Shown here: one piece after another, positions 29,965 through 38,942 of the stretch
Layout of the letters: the number at the start of each line of letters is the position of its first letter
Position numbering within the stretch: the stretch's first letter is position 1
NCBI GenBank assembly: GCA_031286205.1
Contig: JAITUR010000091.1
Span: 35,888-99,887, forward strand
Source of the DNA: Treponema sp.
GTDB taxonomy: Bacteria; Spirochaetota; Spirochaetia; Treponematales; Breznakiellaceae
Reading direction: 5' to 3'
Length of the DNA stretch: 64,000 nucleotides
Program-made: the position numbers and the translations under genes
The notes under the pieces: model-generated
The model's input: the letters and a program-made list of their open reading frames with translations, nothing else
Database searches by the model: none
Told to the model about the DNA's origin: nothing

Positions 29965-32730
29965 TCATTTTGTATCTTTAAAATCCCGGTACTTTAATTC
30001 TTTCCAGTTTTTCTGATCAAAAATATTGCTATGAACATGAAAAAACAAAGAATTGCTTTCTAAAAATCCAATACCCTGATACCATTTAGCATTTGTATAT
30101 CCCTGAGTGTAAATATAGATGCCATTATCTTTATCGGAAACAAGCGGATTTCCGGTAAATGGATTAATTGGGTTATGTATAATATCTTTTAATGCCAAAA
30201 GCGGAATGTCCGCATTGGTCATAAAATCATTGTTGGTTGATAATGATTCATTTGAATTAAAATCTTTTACAAGTAATATAGGATTATATGGTATTACATA
30301 ATTGTTTTGGAAAGCATTAAAATCCGGATGTTCCATGCTTAGATCGCCATGATCCGAAACAATAATTATACGAGTATTATCCCAAACACTGTATTCCTGT
30401 AATTTGTTAAACCATTTTGTCAGGAGCATATAAGAAGCGGCATTTATGTGGTATTTCATAAAAGATTTTTTACTGTTAAAAAAGTTATCCCCATGATTTG
30501 TTATTTCCGCTTCCAGGGTGTAATCGGGATACTGAAAAAATGCCCTGTCATGGGCAAGATTATTTGTTATTATATAAAAAGTATTTTCTTCTTCGCCCGT
30601 TTTTGTTAGTTCGGGTAAATAATACAAAGCGGTATAACTGCCCACAGTAGTATCGGACATAACTGAATCCAAATTGTAGTCGGCAATACCCAAATAATTT
30701 CCGTTGTTATACAAAAAATCCCGTATAAAATATGGGAATGTTTTTACGATAGACAGCATAAGCATATTTCGTTTTATAAGCTTATCTATTTTTGCATTAG
30801 AAATAAGTTCATTTATACTAAGCACTTCTTGCATATATTTTTTGTTATACTTGCCCTCCATATCTTTTGTTTGAATCCCGTAAGATTCGTAATATTCTTT
30901 TGCGGGTGTATCAAAAAATTCTACATTCGGCATATCTGCTACAGCAGAATAAAAACCGGCATTTTTAAAAAGCAGCGGTAAAATAGTAAGAGATTCCTGC
31001 TGTTGTTCCTTAATTGTTGCTGTATTACGCCTTTGCATATTGTAGCTTGAGTATTCATAACCGCCAAATAATGGGGGAACTCCAAACATAGTACGACGGT
31101 AAAAAGAAGCTGTATTTGGATAATAGGTAAACCCCCTAAAAGAGTCCCGGAGTTCCGGTCTTTCGTTAAGAAACAAAGGAAAGTAAGAGCTTATTGCAGT
31201 ATCAAGCATTATAATAAAAACATTTTTTCCGGTTGTACTTATCCATATTTTATCGCTGTCTTGTATTTCTGTTCCATGTTGAAGTTGAATAGGAGAGGGT
31301 AGCAATGTTTCAGGTAAAGAGGTAATTGTGTTTTTTTTAATCTCTGTAATTTTTACAAAACTGTATGCAAAAGTCCCAAGAGAAAGAATAATTAAAAAAC
31401 TAAAAACAAACCGTATTTTTTTTAATTTAAAAAGAAAGATAATTGATGCAAGAATAATAATAAAGCAGAATATATTTATTAAAGAAAAGGCTATGCTTTT
31501 TGAAAGATACTGTCCCGATATAAGTGAAAATTGCAATGTTTGAGATATAATACCATAATTTGGCTGGAAAATAAAATAATTTGTAAAGAAGTATAAGGTT
31601 GCGGCTGCGGCAGTAAGAGAAATTATATTTCTATTTTCTTTGGCAGAAAGAAAATAGAGTATAAGCGGCCAAAAAAGAAATAATCCGGCTCCTTGTATTA
31701 ACGGGAAGTAAATAAACATTAATGGATTTTGAATGTTGTTAACTGCAAATTGGACAGGGTCAGATGATATAATATTCGAAGGTATAAAAAATCCTGCTAA
31801 AAGCCAAAAAGCGGCAAGAGAAATAATAAAAAGTCTGAGCGGGTAATTATTTACAATAGATTCAATGTTTGCTTTTCTTATAATAAAACGAATACCTTTA
31901 AGTATAAGGGGTAATAAAATAAAAAAAGCAAGAATAGCCGCGGCAATTAATTTATTGCGAAACGCTCTGTCGGGTGCGTTATGCCGGATAAAAAATATAT
32001 ATAAAACAAAGAGAAATGCAAGAGAACAGCTTATGATATAAATGATTTTTTGCGGATTTTTTATTTTTAATAATAGAGTCTTAAACAGGGAAAATATATT
32101 GTTAATAGTCCAGTATAAAACCAGCGCCGAAGGAGAATTGTAAAGAAGTAGAAGAAAAATAAAGGGTGTTATATAGAGCTGTATTTTATCTTTTGTCGAT
32201 AAATCGTTACTATAAATAATGCCGGTAATAAGATTTATTGCAGTCATTGCAATAGGAAGGATATTTATAGAAAAAGAAGAAAAAGCAAATAAACTGTCGG
32301 GCAGGGAAAGATCGTTAATAAAGAAAAAAGATTTTCCATTTAATATATCCAAATTTACAAGAAAATTGTAAGCTGCAATAAAAAAGGGGATTTGAATTAG
32401 AAGGCTTAATGAGCTTCGCAGTGAATAAAGCGGGTGATAATTATTTTCTCTGTAGTAATTAGAAAGTATAAAATACCGTTCGTCCCCCGTAAAATGTTTT
32501 TTTATACTCGCCGCTTTTTTTGCAAGTTTTTTTTGAATATCCCGTTCTAGCTGTTGTAATTGTTCTGCCTTGGTGTACATGGGTAGGCATAGTAAATTAA
32601 CGGCAAGACTTAATCCCGCAAGGGCGATACCGACATTTCCCTTAAAAATAGATGTATAGAGGACAGAGAAAACACACTCAAGAATAAGTGTTATTGGATA
32701 TATAATAAGGTTAAATAAAAAATCAAACAT
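29965..32730 (-). CDS. YidC/Oxa1-like domain fused to sulfatase-like domain (copy C)
   Basis: A 921-residue paralogue of copies A and B. The YidC-like domain shows RDIQKKLAKKAASIKKHFTGD, SSLSLLIQIPFFIAAYNFL and SPSALVLYWTINNIFSLFKT, with Asn45 where YidC has its groove arginine. About eight further helices reach residue 470. The external domain starts at KNVFIIMLDTA and has candidate nucleophile T547 (RTMFGVPPLFGG), AHDRAF, VSDHGD and TNADIP, like copy B. It overlaps the upstream glycosyltransferase by eight bases. B and C are closer to each other than to A by motif, suggesting duplication within the operon. Confidence 0.9.
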   Translation of the reverse strand: MFDFLFNLIIYPITLILECVFSVLYTSIFKGNVGIALAGLSLAVNLLCLPMYTKAEQLQQLERDIQKKLAKKAASIKKHFTGDERYFILSNYYRENNYHPLYSLRSSLSLLIQIPFFIAAYNFLVNLDILNGKSFFFINDLSLPDSLFAFSSFSINILPIAMTAINLITGIIYSNDLSTKDKIQLYITPFIFLLLLYNSPSALVLYWTINNIFSLFKTLLLKIKNPQKIIYIISCSLAFLFVLYIFFIRHNAPDRAFRNKLIAAAILAFFILLPLILKGIRFIIRKANIESIVNNYPLRLFIISLAAFWLLAGFFIPSNIISSDPVQFAVNNIQNPLMFIYFPLIQGAGLFLFWPLILYFLSAKENRNIISLTAAAATLYFFTNYFIFQPNYGIISQTLQFSLISGQYLSKSIAFSLINIFCFIIILASIIFLFKLKKIRFVFSFLIILSLGTFAYSFVKITEIKKNTITSLPETLLPSPIQLQHGTEIQDSDKIWISTTGKNVFIIMLDTAISSYFPLFLNERPELRDSFRGFTYYPNTASFYRRTMFGVPPLFGGYEYSSYNMQRRNTATIKEQQQESLTILPLLFKNAGFYSAVADMPNVEFFDTPAKEYYESYGIQTKDMEGKYNKKYMQEVLSINELISNAKIDKLIKRNMLMLSIVKTFPYFIRDFLYNNGNYLGIADYNLDSVMSDTTVGSYTALYYLPELTKTGEEENTFYIITNNLAHDRAFFQYPDYTLEAEITNHGDNFFNSKKSFMKYHINAASYMLLTKWFNKLQEYSVWDNTRIIIVSDHGDLSMEHPDFNAFQNNYVIPYNPILLVKDFNSNESLSTNNDFMTNADIPLLALKDIIHNPINPFTGNPLVSDKDNGIYIYTQGYTNAKWYQGIGFLESNSLFFHVHSNIFDQKNWKELKYRDFKDTK

Positions 32731-33877
32731 TAAAATTTGTCATGGCTTTTTCGAATTGTTCCGGCCAGTTAAAATGGTGGAAGTTTGCTCTTTCTAGGCA
32801 AAGTTTTTTAATATGGGAATAAAAAGAAGTATCTAAAATACATTTTTCTATTTTATCGATTGCTTCATTTATATTATTGGGGTTAAAAAGCAATTCAGGA
32901 TAATGCAGCATATCAGGTAAGCCGCCTACAGAAGAAACCAGAACAGGACATCCTGAATGAAGAGCTTCTAGAACTGCATCAGGGTAAGCATCGTACAGGG
33001 CAGGGTAAAGAAAAAGATCGCACTTTGCAAGATACGGAAAAGGATCCGAATGACCCGGTAAAGTAACCATATCTTGCAGATTATATTTTTCTATAGCTTT
33101 ATTTAGTTTTGGAAATTCATTTCTGCCTAAAATTGTACAATGTAAATTTCCATATCCTCTTTCTTTAAGACCTGCAAGAATAGGCGGAATAAGAAGAACG
33201 CCTTTACTTACAGAAAAAGCACCGACAAAAAGAAGATTTTTTACTGTTGCAGAAGTATTTTTATTTTTCCATTCTTCTGTACAGCGCGGCAGCCCTATGT
33301 TTCCGGGAATTATAATCGATTTGGAAATTTGAATTTTATTTCGTTTGCAAAAAATGTCTCTATCTCCGCAGCTTTGAAGAGTAATTATTTCCGCGTATTT
33401 AGAGATTAACCTTTCCCTGCTTTTATATTTTTTATTTAGTATAAAATAATATAATTTATCTTTAATTGATAATGTATCGTATTTTCTAATAACATTATCT
33501 CTTTGAATATCATCGTTTCTGGATGCATAAAAAAGAGGTGTATTAAGTTTCTTTTTTAAAAAAATAGCCGCTTTTAAGTATATATCTCCGTGTATATGTA
33601 TAAAATTAATACGCGAATTATTTAAACTATTAACAATAAAATTAAAATATTTTTTTACATTTTTTTTAAATAAAAACGAAGCCGGAGGGAAGCCGCGCCG
33701 GATATATTTTATGGGTATTTCTATTTTAGTAAAAAACTTTGGCGTGTAATCCAGATAGGTATTCATTATTACGAAGATTTTATTGCCTCTTTCCGCTAAT
33801 TGCTCCATTAGTTCCAGATAACGGCGATCTCCGCCTGTGCGTATTTGGTTAATTGTAAATATTCCAAGAATGATCAT
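32723..33877 (-). CDS. GT4-family glycosyltransferase
   Basis: A 384-residue GT-B glycosyltransferase. TINQIRTGGDRRYLELMEQL (8-27) is the N-terminal glycine loop, LLFVGAFSVSKGVLLIPPIL (about 214) starts the donor domain, and YPALYDAYPDAVLEALHSGCPVLVSSVGG (about 292-320) carries the E-containing donor motif. It overlaps its upstream neighbour by four bases and fusion copy C by eight, in the operon headed by the dehydrogenase at 36299. Confidence 0.9.
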   Translation of the reverse strand: MIILGIFTINQIRTGGDRRYLELMEQLAERGNKIFVIMNTYLDYTPKFFTKIEIPIKYIRRGFPPASFLFKKNVKKYFNFIVNSLNNSRINFIHIHGDIYLKAAIFLKKKLNTPLFYASRNDDIQRDNVIRKYDTLSIKDKLYYFILNKKYKSRERLISKYAEIITLQSCGDRDIFCKRNKIQISKSIIIPGNIGLPRCTEEWKNKNTSATVKNLLFVGAFSVSKGVLLIPPILAGLKERGYGNLHCTILGRNEFPKLNKAIEKYNLQDMVTLPGHSDPFPYLAKCDLFLYPALYDAYPDAVLEALHSGCPVLVSSVGGLPDMLHYPELLFNPNNINEAIDKIEKCILDTSFYSHIKKLCLERANFHHFNWPEQFEKAMTNFNV

Positions 33878-34983
33878 AAATTATTTCCCGAAGTTAAAAG
33901 ATAGGTAATTACCGGTTTCATTGTTATAGAAATATCGCAATGTGTTTCCGCAAACTGCCGTATTTCTTTTGCAATATCTTTTATATTATTATTGTCAGTT
34001 ATTTGATTATAAAAATCCAAAACACTTTGAATATTTATAGGTGTTTCATTTTCCGGTACATAAAAGCAATACGGATAATTATCCGGTAAAACATCTATCT
34101 TTGTTGACGAAATCATTGGCATACCCCGTGCAAGATATTCTCTGCTTTTTAAGAAACTTCCTTTAAATACATTTATTCTATGGCAGCCCAATGAACATGC
34201 GGCAATATTGCTTTTATTAAATAAATCATCCAATTCAGAGCCGGTTAAAAATCCATAAAAATGCACGAATTTTTTTAGATTAAGAATTTCTGCAAGTTGT
34301 TTGTACAAAGACAGGTAATCCCCATTACCCGCCATATGTAAATATATTTTTTTTGCCGGATTATTTTGATAATATAAATGAAGCCCCTTAATTAATCTTT
34401 CGTATCCATGCCAATTAGAAAATTGCGCTATAGCGGTAATATTAATGGAGTTATTGTCAATAATGCGGGTGCGAACAGGGATTTTTGCACAATCTATTCC
34501 ATTAGCTATCTGTATTGTTTTAATTTTATAAATAATATTGTCATTATTAAAGGTTACTATTCTATCGACATATTTATTTAGTTTTTTTCTGAATATTTTA
34601 TCTATAAATAAAGTTATACGATTATTTAAACCTTTACCAACTTCTTTATCGTAAGGATAAGTTGGAAATTCAATTAAAATCTTTGCATTTGTATTTTTTT
34701 TTATATATTTTAATAGACCAAGCAGCGAACAAGAAGCCATAAACCGTCTAAAATAAAAAAAATTACAATCAATAAAATCTGAAGGTAAAAAACTGTTATA
34801 ATAATTAGAGGTAAATTTTATTTTTAATTTATTTATAATACCCGGTTTATTGTATAAGGAAAGTTTATTTGTTATAACTCCGTTATCGTTTAGGCATTTT
34901 ATTTGGGTAAGTATTTTATCTCCGACCCCGCTGGAAAAAGAAGCAACAGGTGTATTAGATAAAAATATATAATAACCTTTCAT
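33874..34983 (-). CDS. divergent GT4-like glycosyltransferase
   Basis: A 369-residue AT-rich gene. The N-terminus (YYIFLSNTPVASFSSGVGDKILTQIKCLNDNG) fits a GT-B acceptor loop, ITAIAQFSNWHGYERLIKGLHLYY (about 185) begins the donor domain, and the region around KSREYLARGMPMISS stands where GT4 enzymes have their E-x7-E element. It has less of the consensus than its neighbours, so catalytic details are unsure. The 4-base overlaps on both sides show translational coupling. Confidence 0.78.
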   Translation of the reverse strand: MKGYYIFLSNTPVASFSSGVGDKILTQIKCLNDNGVITNKLSLYNKPGIINKLKIKFTSNYYNSFLPSDFIDCNFFYFRRFMASCSLLGLLKYIKKNTNAKILIEFPTYPYDKEVGKGLNNRITLFIDKIFRKKLNKYVDRIVTFNNDNIIYKIKTIQIANGIDCAKIPVRTRIIDNNSINITAIAQFSNWHGYERLIKGLHLYYQNNPAKKIYLHMAGNGDYLSLYKQLAEILNLKKFVHFYGFLTGSELDDLFNKSNIAACSLGCHRINVFKGSFLKSREYLARGMPMISSTKIDVLPDNYPYCFYVPENETPINIQSVLDFYNQITDNNNIKDIAKEIRQFAETHCDISITMKPVITYLLTSGNNL

Positions 34984-36299
34984 AACTTAAAAACTTTTCC
35001 GTCTTCTATTTTTACGCTTTTAACCGCATTTCGTAAATCGACAACTAATTTTGCTTTTTCTATAATTTGCTCCACCTTAAAACAGCTATGATTGGTAGTA
35101 AAAACAACACAGTCCGCATCTGAAAGTAATTTATCCGTTAATTCTGAACATATATATTTATTCCCATGATCATCCGTAAATTCCGGAATATATGGATCGT
35201 GATACAAAATATTAGCGCCCTTTTTTTTAAGTTGATCCATTATGAGCAATGCAGGGCTTTCTCTTGCGTCTGCAATATCAGGCTTATAAGCAATACCCAT
35301 AAAAAGAATGGTAGAACCGCCCATTGATTTTTTATGTCTGTTTAACGCAAAGGAAATTTTATTCATCATACGATGTGACATTCTATCATTTATGGCGCCG
35401 GCAGTATGTATCATTGATAATTCGAAATTAAAATTTTTAGCGATATGTTCAAGATAGAAAGGATCCAAAGGAATACAGTGTCCGCCGATACCGGGACCGG
35501 GATAAAAAGCCTGAAACCCGTAAGGTTTTGTTTTTGCCGCTTCTATTACTTCCCAAATATCGATATTCATTTTTCCGGAAAGAAGAGCAAGTTCGTTTAT
35601 TAAAGAAATATTAACAAGCCTGTAGGTATTTTCCAATATTTTTGTCATTTCTGCTATGCGCGGAGAAGAAACCATATGAAGATGTTTTATAGCCAGACCG
35701 TAAAGCGCTTCTGCAATTTCCGCAGCTTCTGTACCAAGCGCGCCCACTATTTTTGGAGTATTATCCGTTTTATAATTTATATTACCCGGATCGACTCTCT
35801 CGGGGCTAAAGCAAAGCCAAAAATCTTTACCTTCTTTTAGCCCGGATTCTTTTTCGATAATAGGTTTCATAAAATCTTCGGTCGTGGTAGGGTAGGTAGT
35901 ACTTTCCAAGCTGATAAATGTACCGGGCTTCATATTTTTTGCTATATCAATACATGAACTTTCTATATAGCTCATATCGGGTTTTTTAAATTTATCGAGT
36001 GGTGTTGGAACGCAGATAATTACAGCATCACATTCTTTGATTCTTGTAAAATCGGCAGTGGCGGAAAGTTTTTTTGTTTCTTTAACAACATTTGTTAAGT
36101 CTGCATCTGTAACATCTCCAATGTAATTCTGCGCTTCGTTTACAGCCTTTGCTTTATCTTTATTTTTTTCGAAGCCAAGTATTTCTACACCATTATTTGC
36201 AAAAGTAACTGCAAGCGGCAGGCCTACATAGCCAAGACCAATAACACCGGTTTTTACGGTTTTATTGGAAATTTTTTTTAAGATTTCTGTGTTTGACAT
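34980..36299 (-). CDS. wbpA: UDP-N-acetylglucosamine 6-dehydrogenase (WbpA-like)
   Basis: A 439-residue nucleotide-sugar dehydrogenase. TGVIGLGYVGLPLAVTFANNG is the NAD Rossmann motif, TKILENTYRLVNISLINELALL the central helix, and FYPGPGIGGHCIPLDPFYLE holds the catalytic cysteine in the form typical of WbpA/TviB rather than glucose-specific enzymes. It oxidises UDP-GlcNAc twice to UDP-GlcNAcA, the first step toward 2,3-diacetamido uronic acids; WbpB, WbpE and WbpD homologues lie at 49733-52442. AAGGAG precedes its ATG, and it heads the operon that continues to 24303. Confidence 0.88.
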   Translation of the reverse strand: MSNTEILKKISNKTVKTGVIGLGYVGLPLAVTFANNGVEILGFEKNKDKAKAVNEAQNYIGDVTDADLTNVVKETKKLSATADFTRIKECDAVIICVPTPLDKFKKPDMSYIESSCIDIAKNMKPGTFISLESTTYPTTTEDFMKPIIEKESGLKEGKDFWLCFSPERVDPGNINYKTDNTPKIVGALGTEAAEIAEALYGLAIKHLHMVSSPRIAEMTKILENTYRLVNISLINELALLSGKMNIDIWEVIEAAKTKPYGFQAFYPGPGIGGHCIPLDPFYLEHIAKNFNFELSMIHTAGAINDRMSHRMMNKISFALNRHKKSMGGSTILFMGIAYKPDIADARESPALLIMDQLKKKGANILYHDPYIPEFTDDHGNKYICSELTDKLLSDADCVVFTTNHSCFKVEQIIEKAKLVVDLRNAVKSVKIEDGKVFKL

Positions 36300-36373
36300 T
36301 GTTTTCTCCTTGTATGTTATTGAGGTTAAAGGTTAATGTTTTTATTTTGTAGACATTATATGGAGTATCATTT

Positions 36374-36517
36374 TCAATTGCTTACTGGCAGTGAAAAGAC
36401 AATATCATTATCTTCGTTTGATTTTCCTGTAACACGAGAGCCAAAAAGTATTATTTTATAAGGATCTGAGGGCTTTAATAAAAAAACCAAATTATCCAGT
36501 ACTGTATTAAAATCCAT
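36374..36517 (-). pseudogene. truncated MNT-type nucleotidyltransferase remnant
   Basis: A 47-codon minus-strand reading frame starts like minimal nucleotidyltransferases and contains FGSRVTGKSNEDNDIVF, corresponding to the GSRxxG...SDIDL active site, but the second aspartate is missing and the frame stops right after. It keeps a plausible -35 (TTGACA, minus strand, 36552-36547) and a perfect palindrome ATACTATAGTAT (36525-36536) upstream. It is probably a decayed antitoxin-type gene. Confidence 0.6.
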
Positions 36518-36624
36518 AGATATAATACTATAGTATTTCATAGAATTGTCAATAGATTTTTTTGTTAACGTGTATTATTCCAGTGGCAATGAAATATATA
36601 TTCCAGTAGTAATGGAATAAGGCT
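36518..36624. other. non-coding stretch with short direct repeats
   Basis: The gap between the two gene remnants holds the palindrome ATACTATAGTAT (36525-36536) and two near-identical copies of ATTCCAGTRGYAATGRAAT at about 36578-36596 and 36600-36618; the second is itself an imperfect palindrome (ATTCCA...TGGAAT). No gene is visible. The repeats may be operator sites of a lost regulator or scars of recombination. Confidence 0.45.
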
Positions 36625-36738
36625 TTATTCTTTGATTACTTTCCAATATCCGCCTTTATCTGCGCCTATTCGTTCAATTAGACCTTGTGTTTTTAGTTTT
36701 GAGATATTTTTTTCTATAACTCTTGTTGTTTTAAAATA
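36625..36738 (-). pseudogene. winged-helix C-terminal fragment (AlbA/Schlafen-type protein)
   Basis: The minus-strand frame ending at 36625 reads TTRVIEKNISKLKTQGLIERIG followed by ADKGGYWKVIKE and a stop. This is the winged-helix end of ATP-binding AlbA-type regulators (the Helicase_C/HTH form). Only about 37 codons remain. It overlaps the last codons of the 2-epimerase gene in another frame, so the epimerase 3' end was probably joined onto this older gene by recombination. Confidence 0.6.
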
Positions 36739-37802
36739 TCACATATCTTTTCCGCGCAATTACCGTCACCGTAAAGGGCAGGGGAGTGTTCGGGGGTGTG
36801 AAGATTTTTTACTGCTGTAATGATTTTTTTCGTATCGGCGCCCGTTAGTGTATTCCAACCGGTTGTAACAAGTTCTACCCATTCAGTGGAATCACGCATG
36901 GTAATACATGGTTTATTAAAGAAATATGCTTCTTTTTGGACTCCGCCAGAATCCGTTAAAATTGCAGTGCAGGCAGATTCATAAGCGATCATTTCTAAAT
37001 AGCCAACTGGTTCTATCATTTTTACATGAGAATTAAATATCAGTTTTTGCTGTTCTAAAACTTTTCTAGTGCGGGGATGAACAGGAAAAATAAACTTATA
37101 ATCTGATAAACTGTTTACAGCATTTACTATTGATGTAAGTCGAACAGGATCATCTGTATTTTCTGCACGATGAATCGTTAATAAAATAAAATCTTTTTCT
37201 TTTATTTGAATATTACTTTTATTTCTATAATATATAGAGGCATCGTACATTATATCGCCGGTCATTATAACACATTTATTGTCAGGAGAGGGTAGAGTAT
37301 TGTTATCCTGGTTTAATATTCCTTCTCTAGTTAAATTATCCACAGCTGTCTGTGTTGGGCAAAACAACCAAGTAGAAAGGTGATCTGTTAAACGGCGGTT
37401 TTGTTCTTCCGGCATAGCCATCATAAAAGAACGCAAACCCGCCTCTACATGGGCAACCGGAACATGGAGCTTACTCGCCGCAAGTGTGCCTGATAAAGTT
37501 GAATTGGTATCGCCATATACCAAGATCGTATCCGGTTTACGATCAATAATAACTTCTTCTATTTTTTCCAACATGAGTCCTGTTGTTTTGCCGTGGCTGC
37601 CTGATCCAACACAAAGGTTTATATCCGGCTGTGGAATTTCCATTTCTGTAAAAAAAATATCACTCATGTTTTGATCGTAGTGCTGACCAGTATGCAAAAG
37701 AGTTTCTGTAATCCCGCAGGAAGGGTTATTGCGGATATAGCGGCTTAAGACAGCAGCTTTAATAAATTGCGGACGAGCGCCAATAATGGTTAGGATTTTC
37801 AT
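36714..37802 (-). CDS. UDP-N-acetyl sugar 2-epimerase (WecB/WbpI-like)
   Basis: A 362-residue non-hydrolysing 2-epimerase. TIIGARPQFIKAAVLSR, LLHTGQHYDQNMSDIFF, VYGDTNSTLSG, HVEAGLRSF and PEEQNRRLTDHLS are the family signatures in order, and LLTDSGGVQKEAYFFNKP follows in the C-terminal half. With the WbpA/B/E/D homologues here, the WbpI role (UDP-GlcNAc(3NAc)A to UDP-ManNAc(3NAc)A) fits better than plain WecB. The last residues overlap a winged-helix remnant in another frame. Confidence 0.9.
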   Translation of the reverse strand: MKILTIIGARPQFIKAAVLSRYIRNNPSCGITETLLHTGQHYDQNMSDIFFTEMEIPQPDINLCVGSGSHGKTTGLMLEKIEEVIIDRKPDTILVYGDTNSTLSGTLAASKLHVPVAHVEAGLRSFMMAMPEEQNRRLTDHLSTWLFCPTQTAVDNLTREGILNQDNNTLPSPDNKCVIMTGDIMYDASIYYRNKSNIQIKEKDFILLTIHRAENTDDPVRLTSIVNAVNSLSDYKFIFPVHPRTRKVLEQQKLIFNSHVKMIEPVGYLEMIAYESACTAILTDSGGVQKEAYFFNKPCITMRDSTEWVELVTTGWNTLTGADTKKIITAVKNLHTPEHSPALYGDGNCAEKICDILKQQEL

Positions 37803-37806
37803 TGTC

Positions 37807-38940
37807 TTATTTCCTTAGGATAAATTTTATTAGTTTTAATAAATTATATCGAAGTGTTTTATGGTTGTTGTAATAATCGTTATAAGATTTTACCGGTAAT
37901 GCCATAATATTATCAAAATCATTTTTTGTTATTCCAAACTTATTACATAAAATATCTATATCTTGTTGTTTACTTTCTTTATCAGCATATAATGGCTCTG
38001 ATAATTTTTTTACAGCTTCTTCCCTTGTAATTTGCCCTGCAGCAATTAAACTGGAAAAATGAGCTTTGCGTTTATCAAAACCAAATTTTACAGGTAATAT
38101 GTATTCCTGAAATATTCGGGTGTATGTTGACTCTCCGTGTTTGCGGCCATAGTCCTTCCAGGCTAATTCATTTGTAATTAATGTTTTTGCCTGTTCTTTA
38201 TCATATGAGACATAGTCAAGTGTAGAAATAAGTTTAATGTTAAAAATATTTTTATTTACAAGGGTATTCCAAATGGAATGAATGCGAAACGGCATTTTTT
38301 TATTCTTCCCAAAGCATTTATGTATTGTTTGGAAATATGTTTTATCAAAATGACCCTGCGACCATGCTCTTGCCAATATGGATTCTGAGGCTTTGTTATA
38401 TCCGGCTAAAATATATTTTATTTTATTTTCTTTTGCAGTATCCCACAATGCTGAAAATATTGCATTATCACTTGGTATTTCTGAATCCGGAGTAGATGCT
38501 TTAAGAAACGCTAACTGTAAATCCTTAAATTCTTCCCAATCAAGAGTAATTCTTTTTTCTTCAAATCCTAATATTTTACATATATTACTTACATTGTGTT
38601 CCGCTTCTTTTGAATTCCAATGATTGTCAAGATGAACCGCGATAGGGCGTAACCCCCATTGTTTTACAAGGTATGCAAGGTAAGTAGAGTCAACTCCTCC
38701 GCTTAATCCAATAACGCAGTCATATTTCTTACCTTCACCAGTTTTTTTAATCTGTTGTATAAGTTCATTTAGTGCTATTTTTTTTTCTGCTGTTGGCAGA
38801 CCATACGGCGGTTGTTTTAGTTGTTTTATAGCTTTAGTGCAGTGGTTACAATAACCATTTTCATCAAAAACTATTTCAGGGTCGGTTGTGTCCATAACAC
38901 AACGGGTACAGATTTGATAGGATTTAAAGTTATTATTCAA
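37807..38940 (-). CDS. N-acetyl sugar amidotransferase (WbpG/PseA-like), copy 1
   Basis: A 377-residue PP-loop amidotransferase. CTRCVMDTTDPEIVFDENGYCNHC (12-35) is the N-terminal four-cysteine zinc element, VIGLSGGVDSTYLAYL (about 76-91) the SGGxDS ATP site, and KYILAGYNKASESILARAW a later family segment. WbpG turns an acetamido group into an acetamidino group using ammonia, normally from HisH/HisF partners. No HisH or HisF homologue is in this window, so ammonia may come from a general glutaminase elsewhere. A second copy lies at 40133-41320. Confidence 0.9.
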   Translation of the reverse strand: MNNNFKSYQICTRCVMDTTDPEIVFDENGYCNHCTKAIKQLKQPPYGLPTAEKKIALNELIQQIKKTGEGKKYDCVIGLSGGVDSTYLAYLVKQWGLRPIAVHLDNHWNSKEAEHNVSNICKILGFEEKRITLDWEEFKDLQLAFLKASTPDSEIPSDNAIFSALWDTAKENKIKYILAGYNKASESILARAWSQGHFDKTYFQTIHKCFGKNKKMPFRIHSIWNTLVNKNIFNIKLISTLDYVSYDKEQAKTLITNELAWKDYGRKHGESTYTRIFQEYILPVKFGFDKRKAHFSSLIAAGQITREEAVKKLSEPLYADKESKQQDIDILCNKFGITKNDFDNIMALPVKSYNDYYNNHKTLRYNLLKLIKFILRK

Positions 38941-38942
38941 AT

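Noticed and set aside
21630..32730. Annotating the three large proteins as membrane insertase YidC
   Set aside because: The groove arginine is lost and over half of each protein is a phosphotransferase-like domain, so a housekeeping insertase role is unlikely.
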